From: Phycisphaerae bacterium
Lineage (GTDB): Bacteria; Planctomycetota; Phycisphaerae; UBA1845
Length of the DNA stretch: 41,341 nucleotides
Reading direction: 5' to 3'
NCBI GenBank assembly: GCA_022072505.1
Contig: JAJVHU010000028.1
Span: forward strand, 1-41,341
A model generated the notes under the pieces. That model worked only from the letters and a program-made list of their open reading frames with translations, was not told the origin of the DNA and ran no database searches. The position numbers and the translations under genes were made by a program. Within the stretch, counting starts at the first letter, position 1, and the number at the start of each line of letters is the position of its first letter. Below are positions 1 to 8,035 of the stretch, piece after piece.

Positions 1-24
1 GCGGCAACCGTCCTGCATCCCGAC

Positions 25-729
25 TCATCGCGAACCTCCTGCCTCAAAAACCGGTTTCGGACCCCTTGACAACGTAAGTCCAAACATGTACCGTACTTCT
101 GAGCCGGAGTCAAGTGGAGATACAGGACCGCCGGATTGAACACGATCGCTCGGGTCGAGGGGTTGCCAATACCATCGAACCGGCGACCCATCCGGATCGC
201 CATCAATGTCGCATGAGCCGCCGACGGAACCGGGGACGAAGAGAAGGAGCACGTCGCCGGGCAGATATCCGACAATGTCTCGTGAGTCCGCGAAACAGAT
301 CTGGGCCAGAAACGTCATGGCGTTCCCCGCATCGTCCGTGGGCCAGGGTTCCTTCGCCGGCCAATAGGGAACGCCTCCGATTTTCGTCCCCGCCGGATGC
401 GAAGGCTCGCCCAAACCCCATACGAAGATGTCAGCCGGAGTTCCCTCGCCCATGGGGCAGGCGCGCTGTGCGATTTCCTCCTGCAGTTGAAGGATTTCCG
501 CGAGGTGTCCCGGACTGGTAATGTGTGTGCCGCCCGGACTCATGAGGCGGACGTGTCGTTCGATCGCGTCCGGTGAAGCAGCGTCGCGCGGATCCTCACG
601 CGCTCTATTCTCAACGAATGCCCTCGCCTCAGCGCGGAGCCGATCCAGGGGAAATCGTCGCTTCCAAACATCCACATCAAACGTTTCGTGTATCGGTTGC
701 ATCGAGAGGAACCCCACGGAGACTTCCAC
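25..729 (-). CDS. DUF1963 (YwqG-like) family protein
   Basis: A 234-aa soluble protein. The central stretch, with IGGVPYWPAKEPWP followed by MTFLAQICFAD, is the signature of the DUF1963/YwqG family, whose biochemical role is not established. No signal peptide or membrane segment is visible. The GTG start at 729 shares one base with the stop codon of the PIN-domain gene upstream, so the two are likely co-transcribed and perhaps coupled. An ATG nine codons further in (702) is an alternative start. The gene is third after the antitoxin and PIN genes, and no functional link to them is known. Family assignment is fairly sure; function is unknown. Confidence 0.75.
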   Translation of the reverse strand: MEVSVGFLSMQPIHETFDVDVWKRRFPLDRLRAEARAFVENRAREDPRDAASPDAIERHVRLMSPGGTHITSPGHLAEILQLQEEIAQRACPMGEGTPADIFVWGLGEPSHPAGTKIGGVPYWPAKEPWPTDDAGNAMTFLAQICFADSRDIVGYLPGDVLLLFVPGSVGGSCDIDGDPDGSPVRWYWQPLDPSDRVQSGGPVSPLDSGSEVRYMFGLTLSRGPKPVFEAGGSR

Positions 730-1130
730 TACTTCAACAATGCCACGAACCCCGCCTGCTCGAAATGATGATCGGCCGTCAACGCCTCACGAATCTGCAT
801 CTGCTCCATCACCGTGAAGGAGATGCAGTCGGTCAAGGACCACCGTTTGTCCGTTCGTTTGCGGTAAAGCTCGACGCCGCGATCGAAAAGATCCTGTGAG
901 GCCTTGACCACCGTCACCTTGTCATCCGCGCGAAGCGTTTCGACGAGTCGAACAAAGGCGGCACGATGCGCGGGCAAGGCGAAAGCATCGGCAACCTCCG
1001 TCAATACCCAGGTGGACGTGACGAGCGAATGCTTCAGCCCTCGAGTCCGCTGGACTACCCGTGCGTGGTCCTCATCGGCGGGGTTCAGCAATGCAAGGTA
1101 GTAATAACTGTCCGCAAAGTAGAACGTCAC
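729..1130 (-). CDS. PIN-domain ribonuclease, VapC-type toxin
   Basis: A 133-aa PIN-domain protein. The acidic active-site set can be placed at D7 (in YFADSYYY), E45 (LTEVADAF), D101 (SLTDCISF) and D120 (TADHHFEQAGF), which is the usual spacing for Mg-dependent PIN nucleases. Length and context fit a VapC-like toxin that cleaves RNA. Its ATG overlaps the end of the upstream 77-aa gene by 4 nt (ATGA), the classic arrangement of antitoxin before toxin. Nothing looks truncated. The RNA target cannot be predicted, and a non-toxic PIN nuclease remains possible. Confidence 0.88.
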   Translation of the reverse strand: MTFYFADSYYYLALLNPADEDHARVVQRTRGLKHSLVTSTWVLTEVADAFALPAHRAAFVRLVETLRADDKVTVVKASQDLFDRGVELYRKRTDKRWSLTDCISFTVMEQMQIREALTADHHFEQAGFVALLK

Positions 1131-1360
1131 CGCTTGGGTGTTCCATGAATGTAATGATCGTGATTGCGCGCGAGATCGGTCGGCAACCCCGGGCCAGCGA
1201 TTCCGGCGAGCTTCAGCAATCCCTCGGCGAGCGACCTATCCTCGGGGTCGCACGATGGTTCGTCCATCCGCACCTCGACTGAGACGCAGGCCCCTTCCGG
1301 AAGCTCCGGTTGACCGTCAAGCACGATCATGCCCTTCGAGACTCTGCCGTGATACACCAT
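1127..1360 (-). CDS. DUF104/AF2212-like antitoxin
   Basis: A 77-aa protein starting with YHGRVSKGMIVLDG and continuing with LPEGACVSVEV. This is the pattern of small AF2212-like (DUF104) antitoxins: a beta-rich N-terminal half with an LPEG turn, then a helical tail that would wrap the toxin. The start has a good Shine-Dalgarno sequence (AAGGAG, 9 nt before ATG). It overlaps the PIN gene by 4 nt, which supports an antitoxin role. Such antitoxins often repress their own operon, but no operator can be pointed out here. It begins 44 nt after the lysS stop on the same strand, so read-through from lysS is possible. Confidence 0.78.
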   Translation of the reverse strand: MVYHGRVSKGMIVLDGQPELPEGACVSVEVRMDEPSCDPEDRSLAEGLLKLAGIAGPGLPTDLARNHDHYIHGTPKR

Positions 1361-1404
1361 CGGTCCAACTCCTTCGCCGCCGCACGCCCGGCGACTCCCT
1401 GATT

Positions 1405-3060
1405 CTATCCCCCCTTCCGCTGCAACGGGAACAGAATCACGTCCCGAATGCTCCGAGAATTCGTCAGCAGCATCACCAGGCGGTCGATGCCCACGCCCAG
1501 GCCCCCCGCCGGCGGCATGCCGTATTCCATCGCCATCACGAAATCCTCGTCCATCACTGCCATCGTTTCGTCACCTTCGCCCGCGACCTGTCGGCGGAAG
1601 TTCTCCTCCTGCACGCGCGGATCGTTCAGCTCCGTGTACGCGTTGCCCAGCTCCATGCCCGCCGCGAACGCCTCGAAGCGCAGGGCGATCGACGGGTCGC
1701 CCGGGTGGCGGCGGGTCAGCGGGCAGATCGACGCCGGGTAGTCGTACACGAACGTCGGTTGAATCAGGTGCGGCTGCACGAGCACGTCGAAGAGTTCGTT
1801 GACCAGCACGTCGTGGTCGATGAGCGACCCCTCGGCTGCGTGATCGGGCTTCACATGCACATGCCCGTCGCCGATGGCCTTGGTGAGCTTCTGATAGATG
1901 CCCTGCTCCTTCGCGCGATCGAGCACGCCGGCTTTGTCCTTGATGTCGAGGCCCGCGTATTCGCGCAGAAGGTCGGCGTATTTCGCGCGGCGCCAGGGGG
2001 GGGCGAAGTTCAAGGTATGTTCGCCGAAGGGTCGCAGAAAGGTGGCGGCAGAAGCGCGGCCCGTTAATGCGGGTGGGTCGCGAAGCTCCGCTTCGCCGGA
2101 GCGGACCAGAGGTCCGCGGTCCTTTGCGTCATCCTGCCCGCCTCCCTGAACAACCAACTCCGCCGGACCTCCGATCGCCGCAATCGCGGCAGCCACCATG
2201 CCCTCCGTCCGCTCCATCATCACGTGGTAGTCCGCGTAGGCCTCGTACAGCTCGATCATGCTGAACTCAGGGTTGTGCCGCGGGCTGATGCCTTCGTTAC
2301 GGAAGTTGCGGGAGATCTCGAACACCCGCTCCATCCCGCCGACGAGCAACCGCTTGAGATAAAGCTCCGGGCTGATGCGCAGGTACAGGTCCATGTCCAG
2401 CGTGTTGTGGTGCGTGACGAACGGTCGCGCGGCAGCCCCGCCGTAGATCGGCTGAAGCACCGGCGTGTCCACTTCGAGATAGCCGAGATCGACGAGGTAT
2501 TCGCGGATGGCGTGGATAATCGCGCTGCGCCGGCGGAAGACTTCGTACACATCGTCGCGGTTCGAGAAGAGATCAACGTAGCGATGGCGGTAGCGCAACT
2601 CGACATCGGTAAGCCCGTGCCACTTCTCCGGCGGCGGGCGCAGCGCCTTGGCGAGAACGATCAGCGTCTTGAGCCAAAGCGTCAGCTCGCCGGTCTTCGT
2701 GCGGCCGAGGATGCCGTCGCCGCCGATGATGTCGCCGAGGTCGAGCTGCTTGAACACCGCCCACTGGGCGTCGCCGAGTTCGCTCTTCGAGAGGCCGAAC
2801 TGGAACGTGCCCGTGCGGTCCTGCACGGTGAGAAACGCGAGCTTGCCGATGTCGCGGAGGAGCGTGATGCGCCCGGCGATGCGCGCGGTGAAGTCGGCCA
2901 GCTTCTCGCCCGCGGAGATGTCGCGCCCGTCCGCCCGCGCCCGCACGTCCACCGCGGCCTCGACATCGGGAAGCCTGCCGCCGTAAGGGTCCACCCCCGC
3001 CGCGCGCAACGCATCCCGCTTCTTTTCCCGCTCCAGCATGTACCGATCGGATTCGGACAT
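1405..3060 (-). CDS. lysS: Lysyl-tRNA synthetase, class II, with in-frame insert
   Basis: Charges tRNA-Lys with lysine in the cytoplasm. The N-terminal OB-fold (about residues 55-135, with LTVQDRTGTFQFGLS) is followed by the class II catalytic core: motif 1 near LGYLEVDTPVLQP, motif 2 near RVFEISRNFRNEG (about 245-257), and motif 3 GLGVGIDRLVMLL near the C-terminus. The ATG at 3060 is preferred because AAGGAA lies 9 nt upstream; a GTG six codons earlier would contain that site. At 551 aa it is longer than typical bacterial LysRS (around 500). The surplus is a stretch of about 38 residues (about 307-344) in the variable region before APPWRR, encoded by palindromic DNA that looks like an inserted repeat. 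Confidence 0.97.
   Translation of the reverse strand: MSESDRYMLEREKKRDALRAAGVDPYGGRLPDVEAAVDVRARADGRDISAGEKLADFTARIAGRITLLRDIGKLAFLTVQDRTGTFQFGLSKSELGDAQWAVFKQLDLGDIIGGDGILGRTKTGELTLWLKTLIVLAKALRPPPEKWHGLTDVELRYRHRYVDLFSNRDDVYEVFRRRSAIIHAIREYLVDLGYLEVDTPVLQPIYGGAAARPFVTHHNTLDMDLYLRISPELYLKRLLVGGMERVFEISRNFRNEGISPRHNPEFSMIELYEAYADYHVMMERTEGMVAAAIAAIGGPAELVVQGGGQDDAKDRGPLVRSGEAELRDPPALTGRASAATFLRPFGEHTLNFAPPWRRAKYADLLREYAGLDIKDKAGVLDRAKEQGIYQKLTKAIGDGHVHVKPDHAAEGSLIDHDVLVNELFDVLVQPHLIQPTFVYDYPASICPLTRRHPGDPSIALRFEAFAAGMELGNAYTELNDPRVQEENFRRQVAGEGDETMAVMDEDFVMAMEYGMPPAGGLGVGIDRLVMLLTNSRSIRDVILFPLQRKGG
2080..2117. repeat. Double-palindrome element inside lysS
   Basis: Two perfect hairpins stand 4 nt apart inside the lysS reading frame: GCGAAGC/GCTTCGC with loop TCC (2080-2096), and GCGGACC/GGTCCGC with loop AGA (2101-2117). 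They fall within the segment of LysRS that has no counterpart in ordinary LysRS proteins. The sequence resembles short palindromic elements dispersed in some GC-rich genomes. That it was inserted is inference; the palindromes themselves are seen directly. Confidence 0.75.
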
Positions 3061-3455
3061 TCGCAACCGTTCCTTCACCCGTAAGTTCGTGAATCATGAC
3101 CGGGCCTTCGGTGACCCGACGCCTGGGCGATCGGGCCGGTGGCGCGGGTTCCACGCCGCCTTCCGCACCCGGCGGACATCATGCTAAGGAGCGGCGGTCT
3201 CGATGAAAACCTGAAGCGGGAAGCGCGACTCCGCGAGGCCTCTGCGCCGCGCTGGCGCAGCGTGATGCGGCGCGGGCTTCCGCAAGGCTGCCTTGGCGCA
3301 TGAACGAGGCGACGGAGGGGCGCTGATGCGGCGCGCCGTCCCGGCGGAGGCGCGGAACCCACCGCGTAAAAAAACGGGCGGCGCGACCCTGGAGTCGCGC
3401 CGCCCTGACGGATCAATCCCGGCGGAGACCCACCGTCAGAATCCCAGAGCACAAC
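3061..3455. other. Intergenic region upstream of lysS
   Basis: A stretch of 395 nt between the end of the secreted propeller gene and lysS. It holds the terminator of the propeller gene (3368-3405) and presumably the lysS promoter, for which no convincing -35/-10 pair was found. A small stem, CTGCGCC/GGCGCAG, is present around 3246. The open frames here are short or lack ribosome-binding sites and family resemblance, so no gene is called. Confidence 0.5.
3368..3405 (-). terminator. Rho-independent terminator
   Basis: A perfect 12-bp stem (GGGCGGCGCGAC with GTCGCGCCGCCC, 6-nt loop) is followed on the minus strand by seven T residues. It lies about 50 nt beyond the stop codon of the propeller gene at 3456 and ends that transcript before lysS. 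Confidence 0.93.
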
Positions 3456-4415
3456 CTACCGGCAACGCTTGCAGTTCTGCGGAGGCACGTCGCAGCCGAC
3501 CAGGTCGGCCGAGACCTTGCAGGCCCCGCCGTTCGCGCACGCATTGAACCCGCGCAGGCGTCCCGCGCAGTCGTTCGGGCTGCCGCACTCGGTCGTGCAG
3601 ACCAGGTCGCCGCGAACATACGGGCACACGTCGCACACCCGCCCGCATGCGTCGGCCTTGTTCTTCACCTTCGACACCTGGTAGATGCAGCGCGGCGTCG
3701 GCGGACCGGCGTTCACCGCGAACTCGCCGCCCCACGCGTACCCGGCAATCGCCGGGACCGAAAGGGTCTGAAGAACCACACCCGTCTTGGAGAACTGGCG
3801 CAAATCGCCGTTGGAGAAGTCCGTCGCCCACAGCGTGTCGGTCGACGCTTCATAAGCCAGGCAGCCCATCCAACCGCTCGACGTCGAATAGCCGAAAGAG
3901 CTGATGACGTTGCCGCTCAGGTCGTACTGCGTGACGTTCTGGTTGTTGAACGAAATCACCCACAGAGTGCCGTTGGCAGAGTCGTAGGTCACGCCCGTCG
4001 GACCGGAGACCGGGAAAAGGATCTCCGGGTTCTTCCAGTCCGTGTCAAAACGCCAGATGTTGCCGTTGTTCCAACCAGCCAGGTAGTTGTACTCCAAGCC
4101 GTCGCTACCGCCGTCAATGCTCTGGCCGGTGTTCGACTCGCCCTGGTAGGGGTACGTCGTACCGGTCGGCGTTCCGTCCAACTGGTACTCCGACCCGTCA
4201 CCGCTGGTTGAATACTGCACATACGTCCGCACGGTGTCGATGACCGCCACCGGCATCGCGGTGTTCGGCTGATTCCAGCTCCGGACGACCGCGCCGCCCT
4301 GGACGACGCTGATCCGGCCGCTCCCGCCGTCCACAATGTAGAGTTCCTCCGTTTGCGCGTTGACCGTCCCCACGATCGCCAGCACGCTCAAAAGCCCCCA
4401 GATTCCTCGCTTCAT
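3456..4415 (-). CDS. Secreted beta-propeller protein with Cys-rich tail
   Basis: A 319-aa exported protein. The ATG at 4415 is chosen because GAGGAGG lies just upstream and the next residues form a signal peptide (MKRGIWGLLSVLAIVGTVNAQ, cleaved after NAQ). Residues about 22-245 show repeated NHL/SMP-30-like strands such as GPTGVTYDSANGTLWVIS and CLAYEASTDTLWATDFSNG, suggesting a beta-propeller. The last 75 residues are rich in cysteine (CGRVCDVCPYV, CTTECGSPNDC), probably disulfide-bonded outside the cytoplasm. No catalytic residues are recognised. It stands alone with its own terminator. The role is unknown; a surface or periplasmic binding protein is a guess. Confidence 0.82.
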   Translation of the reverse strand: MKRGIWGLLSVLAIVGTVNAQTEELYIVDGGSGRISVVQGGAVVRSWNQPNTAMPVAVIDTVRTYVQYSTSGDGSEYQLDGTPTGTTYPYQGESNTGQSIDGGSDGLEYNYLAGWNNGNIWRFDTDWKNPEILFPVSGPTGVTYDSANGTLWVISFNNQNVTQYDLSGNVISSFGYSTSSGWMGCLAYEASTDTLWATDFSNGDLRQFSKTGVVLQTLSVPAIAGYAWGGEFAVNAGPPTPRCIYQVSKVKNKADACGRVCDVCPYVRGDLVCTTECGSPNDCAGRLRGFNACANGGACKVSADLVGCDVPPQNCKRCR

Positions 4416-4928
4416 AACATCCTCCTCTTGGAAAGTACTATGATTCGCAGCCACGCCATGTGGACGGCAGGCGCAGACGTCCGGCGACCTATCCATCTGT
4501 AATCCGCCGGGTGTTCGCCCCTTCAAACCGCGACGCCGAAACGCCGTGCCTACCTCCGATGCGCGCACCACCGCAAACCTGTCCACGGCCGCCGGAAGCG
4601 CCGAGCCCTCCAGTTCGCGGTCGCAGGACAATCCTGAGACACAACACTCTTCTACCAGATCGACGACGGCTTGGTCAAGAACTTTCCCGGTCCGACGGCA
4701 AGGTTATTCCGGTTAATTTTTTTGACCGACGACGAAGCGCCTGAAGATCGCGTCGCATTCCGTGGGTTTATTCAAAAACGAGGTGCAAGCAGCCCGTTGA
4801 AGAACCAGCGATCGTTCTTTGTGATGCCGGTTTTTTCCCGTGACATTCCCGTCACGGAGGGACGCGTTACCCTTTTCGACGGACTATTAAGGATGTGCAG
4901 GGACCATGCGGCGCCTCCAAGCGCCACC

Positions 4929-5144
4929 GAGCCGCGTGGCTTCAGCCCGCGCGAATTCCGTACCGAGCCGCGTGGCTTCAGCCCGCGCGAATTCCGTGCC
5001 GAGCCGCGTGGCTTCAGCCCGCGCGAATTCCGTGCCGAGCCGCGTGGCTTCAGCCCGCGCGAATTCCGTGCCGAGCCGCGTGGCTTCAGCCCGCGCGAAT
5101 TCCGTGCCGAGCCGCGTGGCTTCAGCCCGTGCGAATTCTGCCAA
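4929..5144. repeat. Six-copy 36-bp tandem repeat
   Basis: Six head-to-tail copies of a 36-nt unit starting GAGCCGCGTGGCTTCAGCCC begin at 4929, 4965, 5001, 5037, 5073 and 5109. The inner copies are identical or nearly so; the first differs in its last few bases and the sixth has GTGCG for GCGCG and a different end. The same unit occurs once inside the MITE-like element at 6490, so the array looks like an expansion of that element's internal segment. There are no spacers, so it is not a CRISPR array. Confidence 0.95.
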
Positions 5145-5193
5145 GGATTCCAGCTCCGAGTCGGTGGGCTGACCGTTTTGAAACAGCGTCTAA
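5145..5193. mobile_element. Right end of MITE-like element (partial copy)
   Basis: Together with the sixth repeat unit (5109-5144) this matches 6490-6576 almost base for base. It ends in the terminal inverted repeat GTTTTGAAACAGCGTCTAA (5175-5193). No matching left terminal repeat was found to the left of the tandem array, so this copy is truncated or rearranged. Confidence 0.8.
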
Positions 5194-5218
5194 TAATGAG
5201 GTAGACTTCAATCAAGGT

Positions 5219-5244
5219 GGGCGCGGAGGATCGCCTCCGCGCCC
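5219..5244 (-). terminator. Hairpin downstream of secreted-protein gene
   Basis: A perfect 11-bp stem (GGGCGCGGAGG with CCTCCGCGCCC, loop ATCG) lies 33 nt past the stop of the gene ending at 5278. The T-run after it on the minus strand is poor, so it may be a weak terminator or a transcript-stabilising hairpin. Confidence 0.6.
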
Positions 5245-5277
5245 GCTTCCTCTGATCTGCGACGGGGTCCGTAGCCG

Positions 5278-6264
5278 CTACGGGCACAAAACCGGTTTCT
5301 CCAGATCGCAGCCGGTGACGCGCACGCTCCCGCTGGTGCTCGGACATTCCTTGACGACGACCTTGCCGCGGTTGTTCGCTGCCTTGCGGATGCAGTCGCC
5401 GGAGGGCAGCTCAATCGTGTAGTTCATTTCCGGCGTTCCGCCCTTGAGCACGGCCTTGGTCTGACACCCGCAGCCGCGGGACGTGGTGCTCGCCTTCAGG
5501 GACTCCGCCCCGTTGCAGTCGTCCGAGGGGACGCAGGGCGACTCCATCAGCGGCAGCCCGCCGGAGCAACCGGGACTAGGCGAGGTCGTGCCGAAGATGA
5601 CGCCGCCCTGAGTCACGGTGTAGGCCGGGTCGAAGTAGATTTCGAGCCGGTCTCCAGCGTAGTTGATCTGGGCGCCGTATTGCGGCGCTCGGGGCGCGAG
5701 GCGCTGGAACAGCGCCTGGCAGATGATCGGTCCTTCGGTCTGGAAGTTCAGCTCCTCCGCGGAGACTTGTACGCTCAGTTCGCCTACGTCGGTGACGATG
5801 CCGGCCCGGAAGATCGCGGGCAGCCGGTTAGAATCGAAAGGCTCGAAGAAGTTCTCAAAGATGACCCGCGCCGGCTGTTCCGCCGTGGAGACGACCTGCG
5901 ACTTCAGGGCGTCGTCCAGTTCCGCGGTGTCGCGCGTAAAGAAGGAGATGTGACGGATCGCCGGGTTCAGGTTCTTGACCTTCAGTTCGCCGGCCGTGCC
6001 CGTGTCGATGTCGAACATGGTGCAGGTCGCCTTGATCTTGGCGGCTTTGCGCTCCGCCGACAGGTCCGCGGCGGTGATCTCGACCTCGCAGTCCTTTCCG
6101 GGAATGACGTTCCCGTCCTTGTCCGCCGCGACCAGCCGGACCGTGCCGGTCTTGAGCGGATCGCCGACCTTGACGGTGGCGGTCCGGAAGTCGGCGAACG
6201 CGCCGCTCGTCGCCGCCGCCATCGCCAACCCCGCGATCAACAGATTCCTGGATGCGTTTTTCAT
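5278..6264 (-). CDS. Secreted protein with shared Cys-ended C-terminal module
   Basis: A 328-aa exported protein of unknown function. The signal peptide runs from MKNASRNLLIAGLAM to about GAFA. AGGAG stands 9 nt before the ATG at 6264; an ATG three codons earlier is also possible. The middle (about 25-250) is predicted beta-rich with no recognised domain. Cysteines cluster at about 233-275 (CSGGLPLMESPC, CNGAES, CGCQTK). The last 65 residues contain GGTPEMNYT, NNRGKVVVK and a final LEKPVLCP, and they align with the end of the M23 peptidase at 23318-25018. The module may be a targeting or anchoring domain; that is inference. Confidence 0.8.
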   Translation of the reverse strand: MKNASRNLLIAGLAMAAATSGAFADFRTATVKVGDPLKTGTVRLVAADKDGNVIPGKDCEVEITAADLSAERKAAKIKATCTMFDIDTGTAGELKVKNLNPAIRHISFFTRDTAELDDALKSQVVSTAEQPARVIFENFFEPFDSNRLPAIFRAGIVTDVGELSVQVSAEELNFQTEGPIICQALFQRLAPRAPQYGAQINYAGDRLEIYFDPAYTVTQGGVIFGTTSPSPGCSGGLPLMESPCVPSDDCNGAESLKASTTSRGCGCQTKAVLKGGTPEMNYTIELPSGDCIRKAANNRGKVVVKECPSTSGSVRVTGCDLEKPVLCP

Positions 6265-6836
6265 GGCATACAACTCCTCTTCAAAGACCGAGCCGCCGGC
6301 CCGGTTTCGACCCCTGTGTCGGAAAGCGGCCGCCGCACCTCCGACGTCGCCTCCGACGTCACATCATCGACGGCGGATGCACGCAGTTCCGAAGCCCGGA
6401 GTACGCGGTGCGGTCTGCATGCCGCTCTCCCTCATTCTGACTCCGTTACTGGAGCGGCGGGTCTTACAGTAAGAAGCTGTTTCAAAACCGAGCCGCGTGG
6501 CTTCAGCCCGCGCGAACTCTGTCAAGGATTCCAGCCGGCCGAGTCGGTGGGCTGACCGTTTTGAAACAGCGTCTAAGCCGCATTCCGCCGGATGGATCGT
6601 GGCTTGCGATGCCGCGATGCACGATCCGCGGAAGGCCCAGGACATGCTCAACCGGGGGCCGCGACGCCGGAACGTCGCGGAATCCGTTTCGCGCCGGGGG
6701 ATGATCGCCGGGTGGAACGATCGAAGCGGCGGCATGACCGATCCGGAGCAGCCCGACGCAGGCGTCGAAGCCGCGTCCGCGCCGCCGACCCTGAAGCGCC
6801 CTCCCGGACGGTGCAACCGATGCGCGTCCGTATGCT
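6265..6836. other. Intergenic region with MITE-like element
   Basis: A 572-nt region between the secreted-protein gene and the threonine aldolase gene. It holds the complete MITE-like element (6470-6576) and probably the promoter of the minus-strand gene starting at 6264, which could not be placed. The open frame that crosses this region on the minus strand continues antisense-frame into the aldolase gene and has no family resemblance, so it is not called. Confidence 0.6.
6470..6576. mobile_element. MITE-like element with 19-bp terminal inverted repeats
   Basis: A 107-bp non-coding element. Its ends are TAAGAAGCTGTTTCAAAAC (6470-6488) and the inverse of TTAGACGCTGTTTCAAAAC (6558-6576), matching at 17 of 19 positions. 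The interior holds one copy of the 36-bp unit seen six times at 4929-5144 and can fold through CAGCCC/GGGCTG. It is too short to code for a transposase, so it would need one supplied in trans. No clear target-site duplication is visible. Confidence 0.85.
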
Positions 6837-7895
6837 TTAGGCCACCGCCAGCCGGCCTCGGACCGTGCGAACGACCGCTGCGCCCGCGGCGGCGGTCTGC
6901 TCCGCGCTGACGTCCAGGTGCGTGACGGCGCGGACCGTCTGCGGTCCGACGGGCAGCATCAGCACGCCCGACGCCTTGAGCGCGTCGCACAGCGCCGGCG
7001 CCGTGGTCAGGTCCGGATCGACGTCGAAGAACACGATGTTCGTCTGCACCTTCCGCGGATCGACCGACAACCCCGGCGCGTCCGCGATGGTCTCGGCGAG
7101 GCGCGTCGCGTTGCGGTGATCGTCCGCGAGCCGCTCGACGTGATGATCGAGCGCGTGGAGCGCCGCGGCGGCGAGGATGCCCGCCTGGCGCATGCCTCCG
7201 CCGAACATCTTTCGGAAGCGATGCACGCGCTGCATGATTGCCGCGCCGCCCGCGACGATCGAACCGACGGGCGCTCCCAGCCCCTTCGAGAAGCACATCG
7301 ACACCGTGTCGAACGGCTTCGCCCACTCCGCGATCGGGATGCCCGTGGCGACGCTCGCGTTCCAGAGTCGCGCGCCGTCGAGGTGCATGCGCAGGCCGAA
7401 CTCGTCCGCGACGGCGCGGAGGGCGCGGATGCGCTCGAGCGGCCAGATCGTTCCGCCGCCCTTGTTGTGCGTGTTCTCGATGATGAGGAGGCGGGATTGC
7501 GGGAAGTGCGAGGTGGGCGGACGCAGCGCCGCCCGGACGTCGTCCTCGTCAAACAACCCGCCGTCGCCGCGCAGCAGCCGCAGCGAACACCCGGACAAAG
7601 CGCACGGCGCTCCGGCCTCGTAGAAGTAGAAGTGCGAGTGCTCATGCCCGATGATCTCGTCGCCGGGCTCGGTGTGCGCGCGGATGCAGGTCTGGTTGCC
7701 CATCGAGCCCGAGGGGACGAAAAGCGCCGCTTCCTTGCCCGCCAGGCGGGCGACGCGCTCCTGAAGGCGGTTGACGGTCGGATCGTCGCCGAAGACGTCG
7801 TCGCCGACCTCGGCCTCGGCCATCGCCTTGCGCATCGCGGGCGTGGGACGGGTGACGGTGTCGCTGCGCAGATCGATCGGGAAAGAAACGCTCAT
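6837..7895 (-). CDS. ltaE: Low-specificity L-threonine aldolase
   Basis: A PLP enzyme splitting L-threonine or L-allo-threonine into glycine and acetaldehyde. The 352-aa length is normal. Typical features are [15 protein letters not shown] at the N-terminus, [10 protein letters not shown] (about 59-68), the PLP-binding aspartate in [11 protein letters not shown] (D173), and the Schiff-base lysine K204 in [12 protein letters not shown]. The ATG at 7895 follows GGAGGT at 9 nt; the frame stays open further upstream but without family similarity. The gene appears monocistronic, after the finger gene's hairpin. Stereospecificity cannot be read from the sequence. Confidence 0.93.
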   Translation of the reverse strand: MSVSFPIDLRSDTVTRPTPAMRKAMAEAEVGDDVFGDDPTVNRLQERVARLAGKEAALFVPSGSMGNQTCIRAHTEPGDEIIGHEHSHFYFYEAGAPCALSGCSLRLLRGDGGLFDEDDVRAALRPPTSHFPQSRLLIIENTHNKGGGTIWPLERIRALRAVADEFGLRMHLDGARLWNASVATGIPIAEWAKPFDTVSMCFSKGLGAPVGSIVAGGAAIMQRVHRFRKMFGGGMRQAGILAAAALHALDHHVERLADDHRNATRLAETIADAPGLSVDPRKVQTNIVFFDVDPDLTTAPALCDALKASGVLMLPVGPQTVRAVTHLDVSAEQTAAAGAAVVRTVRGRLAVA

Positions 7896-8035
7896 GTCCG
7901 GTTGACCTCCCGCGGCGGTCATGCACGGATGAACCGCCGCCGCTGAAAGGATAACGTGGTCCGCGGTGGATGTCTCGCCGGAGCGGGGGCGGACCTTCCT
8001 CAGGGGTGGGAGTTGCGGAACCCGCGCCATTCAAA

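Larger units (their letters stand above)
4416..5277. other. Repeat-bearing intergenic region
   Basis: An 862-nt region between two secreted-protein genes on the minus strand. It contains a six-unit tandem array (4929-5144), the right end of a MITE-like element (up to 5193) and a strong hairpin (5219-5244). A short stem, CCGTGAC/GTCACGG, occurs at about 4839-4858. Frames that run through the array are open only because the repeat unit is 36 nt (12 codons) and stop-free. No gene is supported. Confidence 0.7.

Noticed and set aside
3075..3452. 125-aa minus-strand frame between lysS and the propeller gene
   Set aside because: It spans the propeller gene's terminator and has no similarity or ribosome site.
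4929..5144. CRISPR array
   Set aside because: Copies are contiguous with no unique spacers, no cas genes are nearby, and the unit is part of a MITE-like element.
4671..5347. Open frames on both strands through the tandem array giving 12-residue repeats
   Set aside because: The repeat unit is 36 nt and stop-free, so open frames arise automatically. There is no ribosome site or family match.
6364..7326. 320-aa minus-strand frame
   Set aside because: It lies mostly in another frame of the threonine aldolase gene, with Arg/Gly/Ala-rich shadow composition, and crosses the MITE.
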